A stretch of 64,000 bases of DNA from Ktedonosporobacter rubrisoli (GCF_004208415.1 NZ_CP035758.1:9300001-9364000); one strand, 5' to 3'. Positions 1 to 8,723 are shown, numbered from the stretch's first letter. Numbers and translations: made by a program. The notes: generated from the letters alone by a model not told the origin.

Positions 1-2315
1 TAGCCATTATTGCTGAGGATCGTATTGACAAGATTTTTGCCAATATCGTGGACATCGCCAAAGACTGTGGCCAGTACCACTTTACCTTTGGTATAGCCTT
101 CCTTCCTCTCAAGATAATTTTCCAGATGGGCTACCGCCCGTTTCATAACCTCGGCCGATTGTAAGACAAAGGGAAGAATGAGCTCGCCGGCGCCAAAGCG
201 ATCTCCTACATCTTTCATCGCCGGTAGTAGCACAGTATTAAGGACGTTTACCGCCGCCTCGCCTTTCCCAACCTCTTGCTCCTCGGCCCTTTCAGCAATG
301 ACTTGATCGATAAGTGGCTCAATGCCCTCTTTACGGCGGTGCAAGATTTGCCAATGAATGCGCTCAGCCACGCTCATGCCTTCAGTCGGATCTACTTGAG
401 CGCTCTGGCCTTTCTGCTGGGGACCATGCTCTTCAAAGTAAGCAATGTAGCGCGGCAAGGCGTCGGGACGATTGAAGATAAGATCATCGGCAAGCTGGCG
501 CTGCTCTGCATCGATTTCCGCATAGGGCTTGATATGCGTTGGATTGACGATGGCCATATCCAGCCCGACCTTGACTGCATGATACAGAAAAACGCTATTG
601 AGCACAGCCCTGGCATGAGGCTTGAGGCCGAACGAAACGTTGCTCACGCCTAGAATGGTCAATACTTCGGGTAACTCTTGCTTGATGCGCTTGATCGCGT
701 CGAGGGTCTCGATCGCGGCGGTCTGCAACTCTTCCTGACCGGTAGTGACCGGGAAAGTCAGCGGATCGAAGATAAGCGCGCTCGGGGGAAGCCCATATTC
801 GTTGACGCAGATATCGTAGATCGCATGCGCTATCTGCACTTTGCGCTCGGTTGTCTTACCCATGCCAATCTCATCGATGGTCAGGGCGACAACTGCCGAG
901 CCGTGTTCTAGAGCGAGCGGCAGAATGCTATCAATACGTTGGCGACCGGTTTCCATATTGATGGAGTTGATAATTGCGCGCCCGGGATAGGTCTCAAGCG
1001 CAGCCTGTATCACATTAGCTTCGGTACTATCGATGACCAGAGGAGCCTCGATCCCCATAGACAGTTTTTTCACCAATTTGGCCATTTGTTTGTCTTCGTC
1101 GGTTCGCTCGGTCAAGGCAACCTGGACATCGAGGATGTGTGCGCCGCCCTCAACCTGTTCGCGTCCTATGACTAGCAGGGTATCATAATCGTCGGCCAGC
1201 AAGGCTTGCTTGGCCTTGCGGCTACCCTGAGCATTGACACGTTCACCTATTAACAAAGGTGGCGGATCTTGCTGCATGTCTGTGGCGCGAATGCCACTTG
1301 TTGCAAAGGGTGTGGTGATCTTGCCAAAATCTTTGGCCGCGAAATTATTGGCAAGTAGAGGGCGGGCATGGCGCGGAGCCTGGCGACAGGCTTTGACGAT
1401 AGCCTGTAAGTGTTCGTGGCTGCTACCGCAGCAGCCGCCGATAACGTTAACGCCAAACTCGGTAATAAACTCGCGCAAGGCCAGCGCCATAGGCTCAGGT
1501 TCCAGGGGATAGACCGCCTGGCCGTTAACATTAAGCGGAATACCGGCGTTTGGGATTGTCGAGATAGGTAAGGGACAATTCTCAGCTAAGAAGCGTACCG
1601 GCTCGCGCATATACTCTGGCCCGGTTGAGCAGTTGAGGCCGATCACGTCAACGCGCAGAGAGACCAGGGTATGCATAACCGCGGCAATGTCGGTTCCGAG
1701 GAGCATGCGGCCGCTGGTATCCAGTGAGACCTGAGCCTGTATAGGTACCTGGCGCCCAGACTGTTGCATGGCCCGGCGTATCCCTGTAATTGCCGCGCGT
1801 ACTTCTAAGATATCCTGGCTGGTCTCAATGAGGAGCACATCGACGCCGCCTTCGAGGAGCGAAGCTGCCTGCTCGCGAAAGACCTCGGCGAGCTGTTGAT
1901 AGGTGATGTTGCTCAGCAGTGGATCGTCAGATGAGGGCAACATGCCGGTAGGACCGATGGAGCCAGCAACGAAGCGTGGCTGAGCTGGCGTGCTATAGCT
2001 GTCGGCAAGGCGCCGAGCGAGGCGGGCGGCCGTAAGATTGACCTCGTGCGTAAGATGGCCAAGCCCGTATTCGTCAAGCTTGAGACGGCTGGCTGTAAAT
2101 GAATCTGTCTCGATGACATCGCAACCGGCTTCCAGAAAGCCGGCATGGATCTCTTCGATCACTGTAGGTTTGGTGAGGACCAGGTATTCATTACAGCCTT
2201 CGGTCGCCTGGCCCCCATAGTCTTCGGCGCTGAGCTGGTAACGTTGTATATTAGAGCCCATTGCCCCATCGTAGATCAAGACCTGCTGGGCAAGGGCATC
2301 AAGAAATCGGCTCAT
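1..2315 (-). CDS. metH: Cobalamin-dependent methionine synthase (partial, C-terminus outside window)
   Basis: Transfers methyl from methyltetrahydrofolate through cobalamin to homocysteine, forming methionine in the cytosol. My minus-strand translation gives about 771 residues, open at the window edge. The N-terminal homocysteine methyltransferase domain carries the zinc cysteines (GLNCSTGPEYM and GGCCGSS). A pterin-binding domain follows (LIGERVNAQGSRK, then FDPLTFPVTTGQEEL), then the cobalamin cap. The last visible residues hold the B12-binding motif DVHDIGKNLV. The start ATG at 2313-2315 is preceded by GAGAGGGACAC, a usable ribosome site. The full-length family also has a reactivation domain, which cannot be judged here. 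Hairpins lie 140-200 bases upstream. Confidence 0.96.
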   Translation of the reverse strand, partial: MSRFLDALAQQVLIYDGAMGSNIQRYQLSAEDYGGQATEGCNEYLVLTKPTVIEEIHAGFLEAGCDVIETDSFTASRLKLDEYGLGHLTHEVNLTAARLARRLADSYSTPAQPRFVAGSIGPTGMLPSSDDPLLSNITYQQLAEVFREQAASLLEGGVDVLLIETSQDILEVRAAITGIRRAMQQSGRQVPIQAQVSLDTSGRMLLGTDIAAVMHTLVSLRVDVIGLNCSTGPEYMREPVRFLAENCPLPISTIPNAGIPLNVNGQAVYPLEPEPMALALREFITEFGVNVIGGCCGSSHEHLQAIVKACRQAPRHARPLLANNFAAKDFGKITTPFATSGIRATDMQQDPPPLLIGERVNAQGSRKAKQALLADDYDTLLVIGREQVEGGAHILDVQVALTERTDEDKQMAKLVKKLSMGIEAPLVIDSTEANVIQAALETYPGRAIINSINMETGRQRIDSILPLALEHGSAVVALTIDEIGMGKTTERKVQIAHAIYDICVNEYGLPPSALIFDPLTFPVTTGQEELQTAAIETLDAIKRIKQELPEVLTILGVSNVSFGLKPHARAVLNSVFLYHAVKVGLDMAIVNPTHIKPYAEIDAEQRQLADDLIFNRPDALPRYIAYFEEHGPQQKGQSAQVDPTEGMSVAERIHWQILHRRKEGIEPLIDQVIAERAEEQEVGKGEAAVNVLNTVLLPAMKDVGDRFGAGELILPFVLQSAEVMKRAVAHLENYLERKEGYTKGKVVLATVFGDVHDIGKNLVNTILSNNG

Positions 2316-2456
2316 GTGTCCCTCTCTATATACTTATCTGAGATTGCTGCTGGGTGGCTTATATTCGGGTATTATGAATATTATATCATCTCTTGCTTAT
2401 GGCTGAGGAACTGTCTTTCTCGGGACCAATTCTTTCTGCTCCCCTTGATCTGATCT

Positions 2457-2518
2457 CTCCCGCCAGCTTTTCCCGGCTGAAGATGGGTTGCGCCCGGTTG
2501 AGGGAGCTTATCCATCTT
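2457..2518 (-). promoter_or_regulatory. Structured 5' leader upstream of metH, unclassified
   Basis: On the minus strand two adjacent stems occur: 2512-2518 pairs with 2480-2486 (AAGATGG/CCATCTT), and 2476-2479 pairs with 2464-2467 (CAGC/GCTG). CTCCC in the first loop (2502-2506) can pair with GGGAG at 2457-2461, which would give a pseudoknot. It sits about 140 bases upstream of metH in the right orientation for a riboswitch. I could not match it to the SAM-I, SAM-II, SAH or cobalamin consensus, so it is only called a structured leader. Confidence 0.3.
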
Positions 2519-2585
2519 GTTGTGATTATTTAGCTCTGCGTTATTCTTTAAGTGTAATTGATATGCTTATAGTCTATTGCATCAT

Positions 2586-2615
2586 TTGACAAAATGTAAT
2601 TGAGTTGGCTATAAT
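2586..2615 (+). promoter_or_regulatory. Sigma-70-type promoter for the SPW membrane protein gene
   Basis: TTGACA at 2586-2591 and TATAAT at 2610-2615 are both perfect consensus hexamers, separated by 18 bases. The expected transcription start is near 2622, which leaves a long leader of about 260 bases before the SPW gene at 2881. Confidence 0.8.
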
Positions 2616-2637
2616 TGGGACGTAGGGACAACGAGTA

Positions 2638-2659
2638 TGCAGGGATGTTGCAGGGATGT
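2638..2659 (+). repeat. Tandem 11-bp direct repeat in the SPW leader
   Basis: TGCAGGGATGT occurs twice back to back (2638-2648 and 2649-2659), starting about 16 bases after the expected transcription start. A 12-base palindrome, AATGTGCACATT, follows at 2693-2704. Either could bind a regulator or fold in the RNA; nothing identifies which. Confidence 0.6.
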
Positions 2660-2822
2660 GGATAGGTTCATGCCCATACCAGTATGCAGAGAAATGTGCA
2701 CATTCTGCTCAAAAGAAAGGAGGGCTAATCGAGACGGCAGCTAAGGCCTGTCTTCAAGCGTAGCAATGAAGTCAGGCTGGAGAAATGTATATGACAGCTA
2801 AGCTAACAAATTTTGAAAATTG

Positions 2823-2859
2823 CAGAGGAGAAGATGGCTAACAAAGATCTTCTCCTCTG
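2823..2859 (+). promoter_or_regulatory. 13-bp stem-loop next to the SPW ribosome site
   Basis: Arms 2823-2835 and 2847-2859 are perfectly complementary over 13 bases around an 11-base loop. No T-run follows, so it is not a standard terminator. The 3' arm contains CTCCT (2852-2856), which could alternatively pair with AGGAG in the Shine-Dalgarno site (AAGGAGG at 2866-2872), so the hairpin could switch access to that site. It overlaps a possible leader peptide. Confidence 0.5.
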
Positions 2860-2881
2860 TATTGCAAGGAGGCTGTTATAA
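2834..2881 (+). CDS. Possible 15-residue leader peptide coupled to the SPW gene
   Basis: ATG at 2834 follows GAGGAGAAG, a Shine-Dalgarno-like stretch at close spacing, and opens a reading frame MANKDLLLCIARRLL. Its TAA (2879-2881) shares its last A with the ATG of the SPW gene, the TAATG arrangement typical of translational coupling. Five of the fifteen residues are leucine, and two consecutive AGG arginine codons lie inside the downstream ribosome site. The frame runs through the whole 2823-2859 hairpin, so ribosomes on it would melt the stem. Translation is an inference; the spacing of its own ribosome site is short. Confidence 0.35.
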   Translation: MANKDLLLCIARRLL

Positions 2882-3264
2882 TGCTGAATTTACGAGAAAA
2901 TATGGTGGCTGCGCCATGGGCACGCTGGCAAAACTGGGCCGATGTGGTGCTAGGTATTATCCTCTTCATATCGCCCTGGTATACCGCGACCTGGGGCAAC
3001 GGTACGAGTTCATGGAATGCCTGGATCTTAGGCGTAGTGATAGTACTGGTTTCCTTGTGGGCCCTGGCGACTCCTGAATCCCCGATACCGCAGTGGATTA
3101 ATACTATACTGGGCATCTGGGTATTCATTTCACCCTGGGTTCTGAATTATACAAGATTGGCTGGCGAGGCCTGGTCTGCCTGGATTATCGGCGCTTTGAC
3201 GATCATATTCTCGGCGTGGGTCGCGCTTCAGATGCAGAGTCCAAGAAGGGCAACAGTAACGTGA
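2881..3264 (+). CDS. SPW-repeat small membrane protein
   Basis: 127 residues with four hydrophobic segments forming two similar halves. Each half has a W-x-N-W or Q-W-I-N opening and then an LG-x-x-x-FISPW motif (near residues 30 and 78), the signature of the SPW repeat family. Family members are small integral membrane proteins without established function. AAGGAGG at 2866-2872 is an excellent ribosome site 8 bases before the ATG. It is a single-gene unit: a strong promoter at 2586-2615 and a terminator at 3293. The long structured leader suggests control after transcription starts. Confidence 0.85.
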   Translation: MLNLRENMVAAPWARWQNWADVVLGIILFISPWYTATWGNGTSSWNAWILGVVIVLVSLWALATPESPIPQWINTILGIWVFISPWVLNYTRLAGEAWSAWIIGALTIIFSAWVALQMQSPRRATVT

Positions 3265-3292
3265 GTTCACAAGTTCAAGAAGGCTCGTAAGT

Positions 3293-3336
3293 GGGCGAGA
3301 TAGTAATCAATTTGCTACTATCTCGCCCCTGTTTTT
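3293..3336 (+). terminator. Rho-independent terminator after SPW gene
   Basis: A perfect 13-bp stem (3293-3305 with 3316-3328, GGGCGAGATAGTA) and 10-base loop, followed by CTGTTTTT. It lies 28 bases past the SPW stop. Confidence 0.88.
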
Positions 3337-3357
3337 ACTGCCTGGGGAGGCACGGCA

Positions 3358-4533
3358 TTAGATGAGCCTGGACAGCACTGTACAGAATTGTTCGATCTCC
3401 TCTTCACTATTGAAATAGTGTACCGAAGCGCGTACAAGCGTCGTCAATTTGCGTTCATCCATATCCAGCAAGGTTGAACTTCGCTCACTGATGGTGACGT
3501 TGATATTCTGCTGGGCCAGCTGCTGTTGAATCTCTTCAGGACGTTTGTCTTCGACGGTAAAGGTTACGATTCCGCATTGTGTGATGCCGCGATCATGAAC
3601 GATGACGCCGGGAAGCGTGCTAAGCCGGGTGCGCAGCAAATAAGCAAGATTTTTGATGCGGCGCCAGGTTGTCTCCAGCCCCCATTCTAAGGCATAGTCA
3701 ATGGCCACGCCAAGTCCGATTTTACCGGCGTAATTTGTCTCCCAGTTCTCGAAGCGTCGAGCATCGCTACGTATTTCATAGCGATCACTTTCTATCCAGT
3801 GCGCCGCGTGCAGGTCAAGGAAGGGTGGCTCAAGCTGTTCAATGACCGAGCTGCGCACATAGAGAAAGCCGGTGCCACGGGGACCGCGGAGATATTTGCG
3901 CCCGGTTGCAGAGAGGAAATCACAGCCAATCTTATTTACGTCGATGGGCATCTGCCCGACTGATTGGCAGGCATCGACGAGATAAAGAATATTAGCCTCG
4001 CGCGCAACTTTGCCTACTTCGGCGACCGGATTGACAAGTCCACCATTGGTGGGCACATGGGTAATCGCAATGAGCTTCACCCTCTCGTCTATGCTCTTGC
4101 GCAGTGCGTCGATCGAGAGCTGGCCATAGGGATCGTTGGGAATGGCCTCAACGCTAGCTCCAGTTTTTTGCGCAATCTGTAGATAGGCAATATAGTTGCT
4201 GGCGTATTCGGCGATAGAAGTAAGAATGCGATCCCCGGGCTTGAATGGAATAGAGTAGAAAGCCATATCCCAGGCGCGCGTAGCGTTTTCAATGATAGCT
4301 ATCTCATCGCGTTGGCAGCCGATGAGCGTGGCTGCTGCATCATAGGTATGCTCAATTGCGTTGTGTGCGCGGTCAGCAGCTTCATAGCCACCGATCTGAG
4401 CTTCAAGTTGTAGATGGGCTATGGTTGCCTCCAGGACGGGTTGAGGCATGAGCGAAGAGCCGGCGTTATTAAAATGGATGAGATTGGCGGTAGCTGGCGT
4501 GTCCTGTTGGGCTCGTTGAAGATCAAATGGCAT
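3358..4533 (-). CDS. Class V aminotransferase-fold PLP-dependent enzyme
   Basis: 391 residues, the usual length for this fold. The N-terminal HFNNAGSSLMP and GGYEAA segments are typical of the cysteine desulfurase / isopenicillin-N-epimerase-like branch. The PLP region shows DACQSVGQMPIDV (the aspartate contacts the pyridine nitrogen) and ATGRKYLRGPRG, whose lysine should form the Schiff base. The substrate cannot be told from sequence; C-S lyase and epimerase are both possible. AGGAGTAAGGAAT precedes the ATG. No isc or suf partner is adjacent, so iron-sulfur assembly is not supported by context. Confidence 0.88.
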   Translation of the reverse strand: MPFDLQRAQQDTPATANLIHFNNAGSSLMPQPVLEATIAHLQLEAQIGGYEAADRAHNAIEHTYDAAATLIGCQRDEIAIIENATRAWDMAFYSIPFKPGDRILTSIAEYASNYIAYLQIAQKTGASVEAIPNDPYGQLSIDALRKSIDERVKLIAITHVPTNGGLVNPVAEVGKVAREANILYLVDACQSVGQMPIDVNKIGCDFLSATGRKYLRGPRGTGFLYVRSSVIEQLEPPFLDLHAAHWIESDRYEIRSDARRFENWETNYAGKIGLGVAIDYALEWGLETTWRRIKNLAYLLRTRLSTLPGVIVHDRGITQCGIVTFTVEDKRPEEIQQQLAQQNINVTISERSSTLLDMDERKLTTLVRASVHYFNSEEEIEQFCTVLSRLI

Positions 4534-4562
4534 AGTCTTATTCCTTACTCCTGATGTGTAAA

Positions 4563-4628
4563 CTCACCCTTCCTCTTTTGTCGGGTGAGCGAAAAGGGGG
4601 TGAAGCCGGTCTAACTTCACTCCCCTTT
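4563..4628 (-). terminator. Double hairpin, likely terminator of the TIR-WD40 gene
   Basis: Stem 4593-4605/4615-4628 (one bulge) is followed on the minus strand by TTTTC, as expected for a terminator of the minus-strand gene ending at 4703. A second stem, CTCACCC/GGGTGAG (4563-4569/4583-4589), follows directly. Confidence 0.55.
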
Positions 4629-4702
4629 CTCTGACCCTGTGCATGTCACAGTGCAGGGTAAAATGGGGAAATGGTTTTCTACATCTGGCCATGCTGCTGA
4701 TA

Positions 4703-6289
4703 TTATATCGCGTGCCAGACATGGACTGTGTTATCCAGGCCGGCCGAAGCGATGCGTGTGCCGTCAAGGGACCAGGCTATGGTTCGCAGTGGTTTGTTAT
4801 GCCCTGTATAGGTGAGCAGGAGCAGGCCCGTGTGGGTCTCCCAGACATGGACTTCTGGCTGATCTTCGCTGATAGAGGCGATATAGCGGCTATCGGGAGA
4901 CCAGGCGATGCGCTGGACCGACGAAGTGTGCCCAATATATGTACGGATCGTGGTAGCTGTGATGGGGTCCCAGATATGTATTTTCTGGCCGTCGCCAGAG
5001 GCGATGCGTGTGCCATCGGGGGACCAGGCTACGGCTCCTGTCCAGCGGCCATTGTGTCCATAGATAAGGATGCGCTGGCCGGTCAAAGCATTATAGATAC
5101 GCACATCTTTAACCTGTGCGCAGGCGATGCGCATGCCATCGGGGGAGCAGGAGATTGCATCAGTGTAGTGGCTGGTATCGGTGAAGCTGGCACGGGCATC
5201 AATTTTGCGTATCAGCTGCCCGGTGTGGGCCTCCCAGAGATGAATAGCTATGTCGAGAGGATGGAGGTTAGTGGAGGCAATGCATTGGCCGTTGGGAGAC
5301 CAGGCGATGCTGAATATGCTGGCCAGCGGAGCGAAGTGCCCGCTATAGACTGCTACTTTTTGCCCATTGGCGGCTCGCCAGACATGGATGTTTGCGCCGT
5401 TGCCCCCTGAAGCGATATAGGTTCCATCGGGAGACCAGGCGACGGTAAATACATAAGCTGGAGGAAATAATTGGGCTGCATGGCCACGATAGGTCAGGAG
5501 ATTGTGGCCAGTGGAGGCGTCCCAGATGCGTACAGTTTTATCGGCGCTACCGGAGGCGATGCGCATACCATCGGGGGACCAGGCAACGCTACATACAATG
5601 GCAGAATGAATATCATAGATGTAGAGGCGCTCACCCTGGCGCGGGTGTCGATTGTCTAGAGAAGCTTGCCCCGGTTCGGCAAGGATCGCCTCACCCTGTT
5701 CTGTCTTATTTATTTTGATTGTCTCAGCCTGTGCCGGCCTGCCTGTTTTGCTCGGTCTGGCCGATTCAGGCGCGATTTCGCCGTGCTGCGTCTCGGTCGG
5801 CCCTGTTCCACTCACCTGCTTCAGCCTCAGCTTCGCCTCTTCAATAACTTCAGGAGGCAGTAGAAGCGCAATAAGTAATTGCTGAAATGCCTGCTGGTAT
5901 AGCTCCGCGCTCACTTCTGTTTGTTCGGCGGCAGGCAGAAATGAGACGGGAATGATGCCCTTTAATAATATTGGTATCTGGCATGGCTGATATAGAATGG
6001 GCACAATGCGTTTCTTCAACTGCAGGGCTATGTCGATTTGATGGCGTACATCGCCATCAGCTACGGCATTGTGAGAGAGCATAACAAGGAAGATCTCGCA
6101 TTCTTTCAGCTGTTCCGTAGTTTTGTGTAATTTGAGGTCCCCGCCCATGAGTCCATCTAAAGGACCATCCCAAACGGCTGTAGGATCATCAAGTGCCGTG
6201 CGAAGATCGTAGGTGAGCCGACGACAGAAGTCGTTATCTTTGTGGCTATGGCAGACAAAAATATAAGATGCATTAAGTGAACTTGCCAT
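4703..6289 (-). CDS. TIR domain protein with C-terminal seven-blade WD40 propeller
   Basis: 528 residues. Residues 5-125 form a TIR domain (YIFVCHSHKD start, IFLVMLSHN core, KRIVPILY strand). At the position of the NADase glutamate there is Gln84 (VRHQIDIAL, where active TIR domains have an E), and the first motif has His in place of Tyr. A low-complexity linker of about 100 residues follows. Residues 225-528 carry seven WD40 repeats, each with AWSPDG-x-x-IAS and a terminal WD-like pair, enough for one closed propeller. The family pattern suggests a cytosolic protein that senses or scaffolds through the propeller and signals through TIR; the Gln suggests scaffolding or a lost activity. GGAG lies before the ATG. 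Confidence 0.9.
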   Translation of the reverse strand: MASSLNASYIFVCHSHKDNDFCRRLTYDLRTALDDPTAVWDGPLDGLMGGDLKLHKTTEQLKECEIFLVMLSHNAVADGDVRHQIDIALQLKKRIVPILYQPCQIPILLKGIIPVSFLPAAEQTEVSAELYQQAFQQLLIALLLPPEVIEEAKLRLKQVSGTGPTETQHGEIAPESARPSKTGRPAQAETIKINKTEQGEAILAEPGQASLDNRHPRQGERLYIYDIHSAIVCSVAWSPDGMRIASGSADKTVRIWDASTGHNLLTYRGHAAQLFPPAYVFTVAWSPDGTYIASGGNGANIHVWRAANGQKVAVYSGHFAPLASIFSIAWSPNGQCIASTNLHPLDIAIHLWEAHTGQLIRKIDARASFTDTSHYTDAISCSPDGMRIACAQVKDVRIYNALTGQRILIYGHNGRWTGAVAWSPDGTRIASGDGQKIHIWDPITATTIRTYIGHTSSVQRIAWSPDSRYIASISEDQPEVHVWETHTGLLLLTYTGHNKPLRTIAWSLDGTRIASAGLDNTVHVWHAI

Positions 6290-6598
6290 CGCTCTCTACT
6301 CCGTAAGCTAACCCCAGCAGCTCGATCTATTTCTCTGGCAGCAATTTGCTCTCTTTTGCATGAACTTGACAGAAAAAAGATAGCATAACTATGGAATAAG
6401 CTAATGTTAGGGAAACTGAGCTCATATGTCAAGTGAAAAGGTCTGTTTGGAGCAGCCTTGTAGCTGATTTATAAGCGTCTCTGGAGAGCATGCTCTATCC
6501 TCTTGCAACAGCTATCAAGGGATAGAGCGCCTCTAGTGTTGATTAGCAACCGAGAAATCTTATATTAAGAGCATTGAAGTAATCTTGTAAACCTTATA
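6290..6598. other. Intergenic spacer with a 9-bp inverted repeat
   Basis: No convincing gene. GCTCTATCC (6492-6500) and GGATAGAGC (6520-6528) form a 9-bp stem, with a 10-base palindrome GAGCATGCTC at 6486-6495 beside it. There is no T-run, so termination is uncertain. The promoter of the TIR-WD40 gene must lie in the part nearest 6290 but no hexamer pair stands out. Confidence 0.5.
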
Positions 6599-8233
6599 TT
6601 ATAGGAGCCCTGCCACAGGCATAGATTGTGGATGTTCAACGGTAAAACGATATTCGATTTTCTGCTCCCCCTCTGCAGGCAAAAGAAAATGCCAGGCCAG
6701 GATTTCCAATCTTGTATGCTTATCTGGCTGTGGTTGAATCGAGAGAGTTTTCACCTTGATGCGCTCATGTCGCGGAACCGGTAAATGATCGCGAACTATA
6801 ACGTGCCGAGGGGTATTTGCATAGTTGTGCACTGTAATGCGATAGGCATAGGTAGTACGACGAATATCGCTCTGCAAGAGATTGCCTTTGTCTACAGCGC
6901 GCTCGATCAGTTCTCGTTTGACCTTGATTCGATCATCGATACCGAGAAATACTTTGAACTTCTCATCGGGTACCGTCGTTTTAATCTGCGTTGTGCCAAC
7001 ATACTCGCCACCCAGGAAAATGCTGGCTGAACCATTGAGCAGAACCTGTTCGGTTGTATTGTGGATAGTAGCTCGCAAATGAGCCTGTTCCTCCAGGACT
7101 GGCGCGCTCACGTAATCAAAGCTGCATGGCAGGCTGACATGGGCAATCGTGGTCTTATGGGGCGAATTATCGGATGGAATATCTACAGCATGGTCCACGC
7201 GAAAAACCAGCGCTGTGCCGGTCTGCTCGACGGTAGCCGTCGCCATGCCAGCAATTGCTAGCTCGGGAGCCGTCGCCGCCCCGGCAATACTTAGAGCTTG
7301 CTCCTCGTTAATCGCGTCAAGCGGTACCGTACGCCGCTTTGAGACAGGGGCCCCGCCAGGTGCGGAAAATGCAGCCGCGTACATGGGTGCTGGCCGTGGA
7401 ACTGGTGGGGGCGCATTGAGATACCAGGGATCGAGTTCTGGTAATATGGCGGCAAGGCTGGGACGCGCTGTTGAGAGCGAGAGGCTAATATTATCCCAGC
7501 TCTCTCCGCTGGACTGCTGGACCATGCCGACATAAGTAACTTCGACTTCACCGTTGTCTTGCTCCTCATTCATTTGTACCCGCACATCGTACTGTGGATA
7601 CCATGAGGCATTCAGGATAAGGTAGGATATCTCTAATTCAACCTCGCCGGCTTCGGCGGTCTCGATGGTAATTGCCGCAGCCAGGCGATCCGGCAATTGC
7701 TTGCCTTGCTTCTGCTCCAGTTCGCGCTGTTTGGCATCTATGTCCCTTTGCAACTGACGCATCTGTATTTCAAGATCCTGGGCTGCTTCGGCGTCGTGCA
7801 AGGCTTGCTCGGCCATAAAGCTAAAGAAATCGGCGCAATCCTGTGGCTTCATCTGGCCCTGGGCCAGGCCTCTTGCAAAATCCTTTGAGCGATCTCCAAG
7901 CGAGCGAAGCCAGTGGCGCCGATCCTGGAGCGCATTCTGACGTGCCTTGATGAGTTGTTGCTTATTGCGCAAGAGCTCTAGTTCTGTCTGTAGCGTGAGC
8001 AGATCAGCTTCTGGCGGCTGGCTATGAAAAGCCGTAGTAATATCAACATTTAAAATGCGCGTTCCCTGTGGCCCTTTGCCGGAGGCTCGTAGGGAGTCAT
8101 GCAGAAATTGAGGAAGATTATTGATGCGTAATTCATGAATACCAGCTTCAAGATTTATGCGTCCTTGTCGTGCGATAAGGGCGCGATCGGAATAGACGGT
8201 TACTGTATTGATTGTTGTCGCTAGTTCAACCAT
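6599..8233 (-). CDS. MuiA-family protein (DUF4139)
   Basis: 544 residues, typical of the mucoidy inhibitor A family. The N-terminal domain has the TVTVYSDRALIAR start and LPQFLHDSLRASG. A long coiled-coil segment follows (about residues 70-180, rich in Q, E, L and R). The C-terminal DUF4139 beta domain contains LEISYLILNASWYPQYDVRV, ENPL-like and TYAYRITVHNY segments and ends with EQKIEYRFTVEHP. Named from a Rhizobium gene affecting exopolysaccharide mucoidy; the biochemical role is unknown. No signal peptide is visible. AAAGGGGC precedes the ATG. It is a single gene on the minus strand. Confidence 0.9.
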   Translation of the reverse strand: MVELATTINTVTVYSDRALIARQGRINLEAGIHELRINNLPQFLHDSLRASGKGPQGTRILNVDITTAFHSQPPEADLLTLQTELELLRNKQQLIKARQNALQDRRHWLRSLGDRSKDFARGLAQGQMKPQDCADFFSFMAEQALHDAEAAQDLEIQMRQLQRDIDAKQRELEQKQGKQLPDRLAAAITIETAEAGEVELEISYLILNASWYPQYDVRVQMNEEQDNGEVEVTYVGMVQQSSGESWDNISLSLSTARPSLAAILPELDPWYLNAPPPVPRPAPMYAAAFSAPGGAPVSKRRTVPLDAINEEQALSIAGAATAPELAIAGMATATVEQTGTALVFRVDHAVDIPSDNSPHKTTIAHVSLPCSFDYVSAPVLEEQAHLRATIHNTTEQVLLNGSASIFLGGEYVGTTQIKTTVPDEKFKVFLGIDDRIKVKRELIERAVDKGNLLQSDIRRTTYAYRITVHNYANTPRHVIVRDHLPVPRHERIKVKTLSIQPQPDKHTRLEILAWHFLLPAEGEQKIEYRFTVEHPQSMPVAGLL

Positions 8234-8723
8234 CGACTGCCCCTTTATGTGTAGAGTAGTGGTTTAGCAAATATATCATAGACTCTACGAAATTTGGCTA
8301 TGATTGGTTCCTTGTTGGCAGAAATAGTTATTTTTACTAGTGCTTTGTCAGACCTTGTGTGACGAGTGCGCTCCTGCTGACAGCGGAAGGAAAGGGGAAG
8401 CTGGGGCACAGCTCCAGGCCCCAGGTCAAGGGGGCGCCGCCCTCGACCATCCCGCTGGTTTCACCCATCATGTCAACCTTGACGGATCTCTAGTTCAGGC
8501 TCGGTAAGAAAAAGGTACTTTTTGCAAATTTGGTCCATGTGTAACGTGTGCATCTATAAGCATGGGCAAGGTACTGACGCCGCCATCGCATATTCTGCCG
8601 TAGTGCGCTTGACCTGTTTCTCGGATGTGTATTCAGAATCTTGCCGGTGCTTTGCTTTTATTAAGAAGGGAATAGTTGGGGGATATAAGTAGTGCTACTG
8701 ATGCCAGAGGAGGGCATAATAAC
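8234..8723. other. 490-base spacer with a G+C-rich multi-hairpin element
   Basis: No gene seen. At 8381-8457 an outer inverted repeat CAGCGG/CCGCTG encloses two stems: CTGGGGC/GCCCCAG (8401-8407/8418-8424) and GGGGGC/GCCCTC (8430-8435/8439-8444). Just before it, 8355-8370 reads TTGTGTGACGAGTG, and a near copy occurs at 62079-62092. This looks like a REP-like or MITE-like dispersed repeat. The MuiA promoter should lie in the first 150 bases. Confidence 0.5.

Noticed and set aside
4643..5410. 255-codon plus-strand frame opposite the WD40 repeats
   Set aside because: A mirror of repeated WD40 codons with no ribosome site and no family resemblance.
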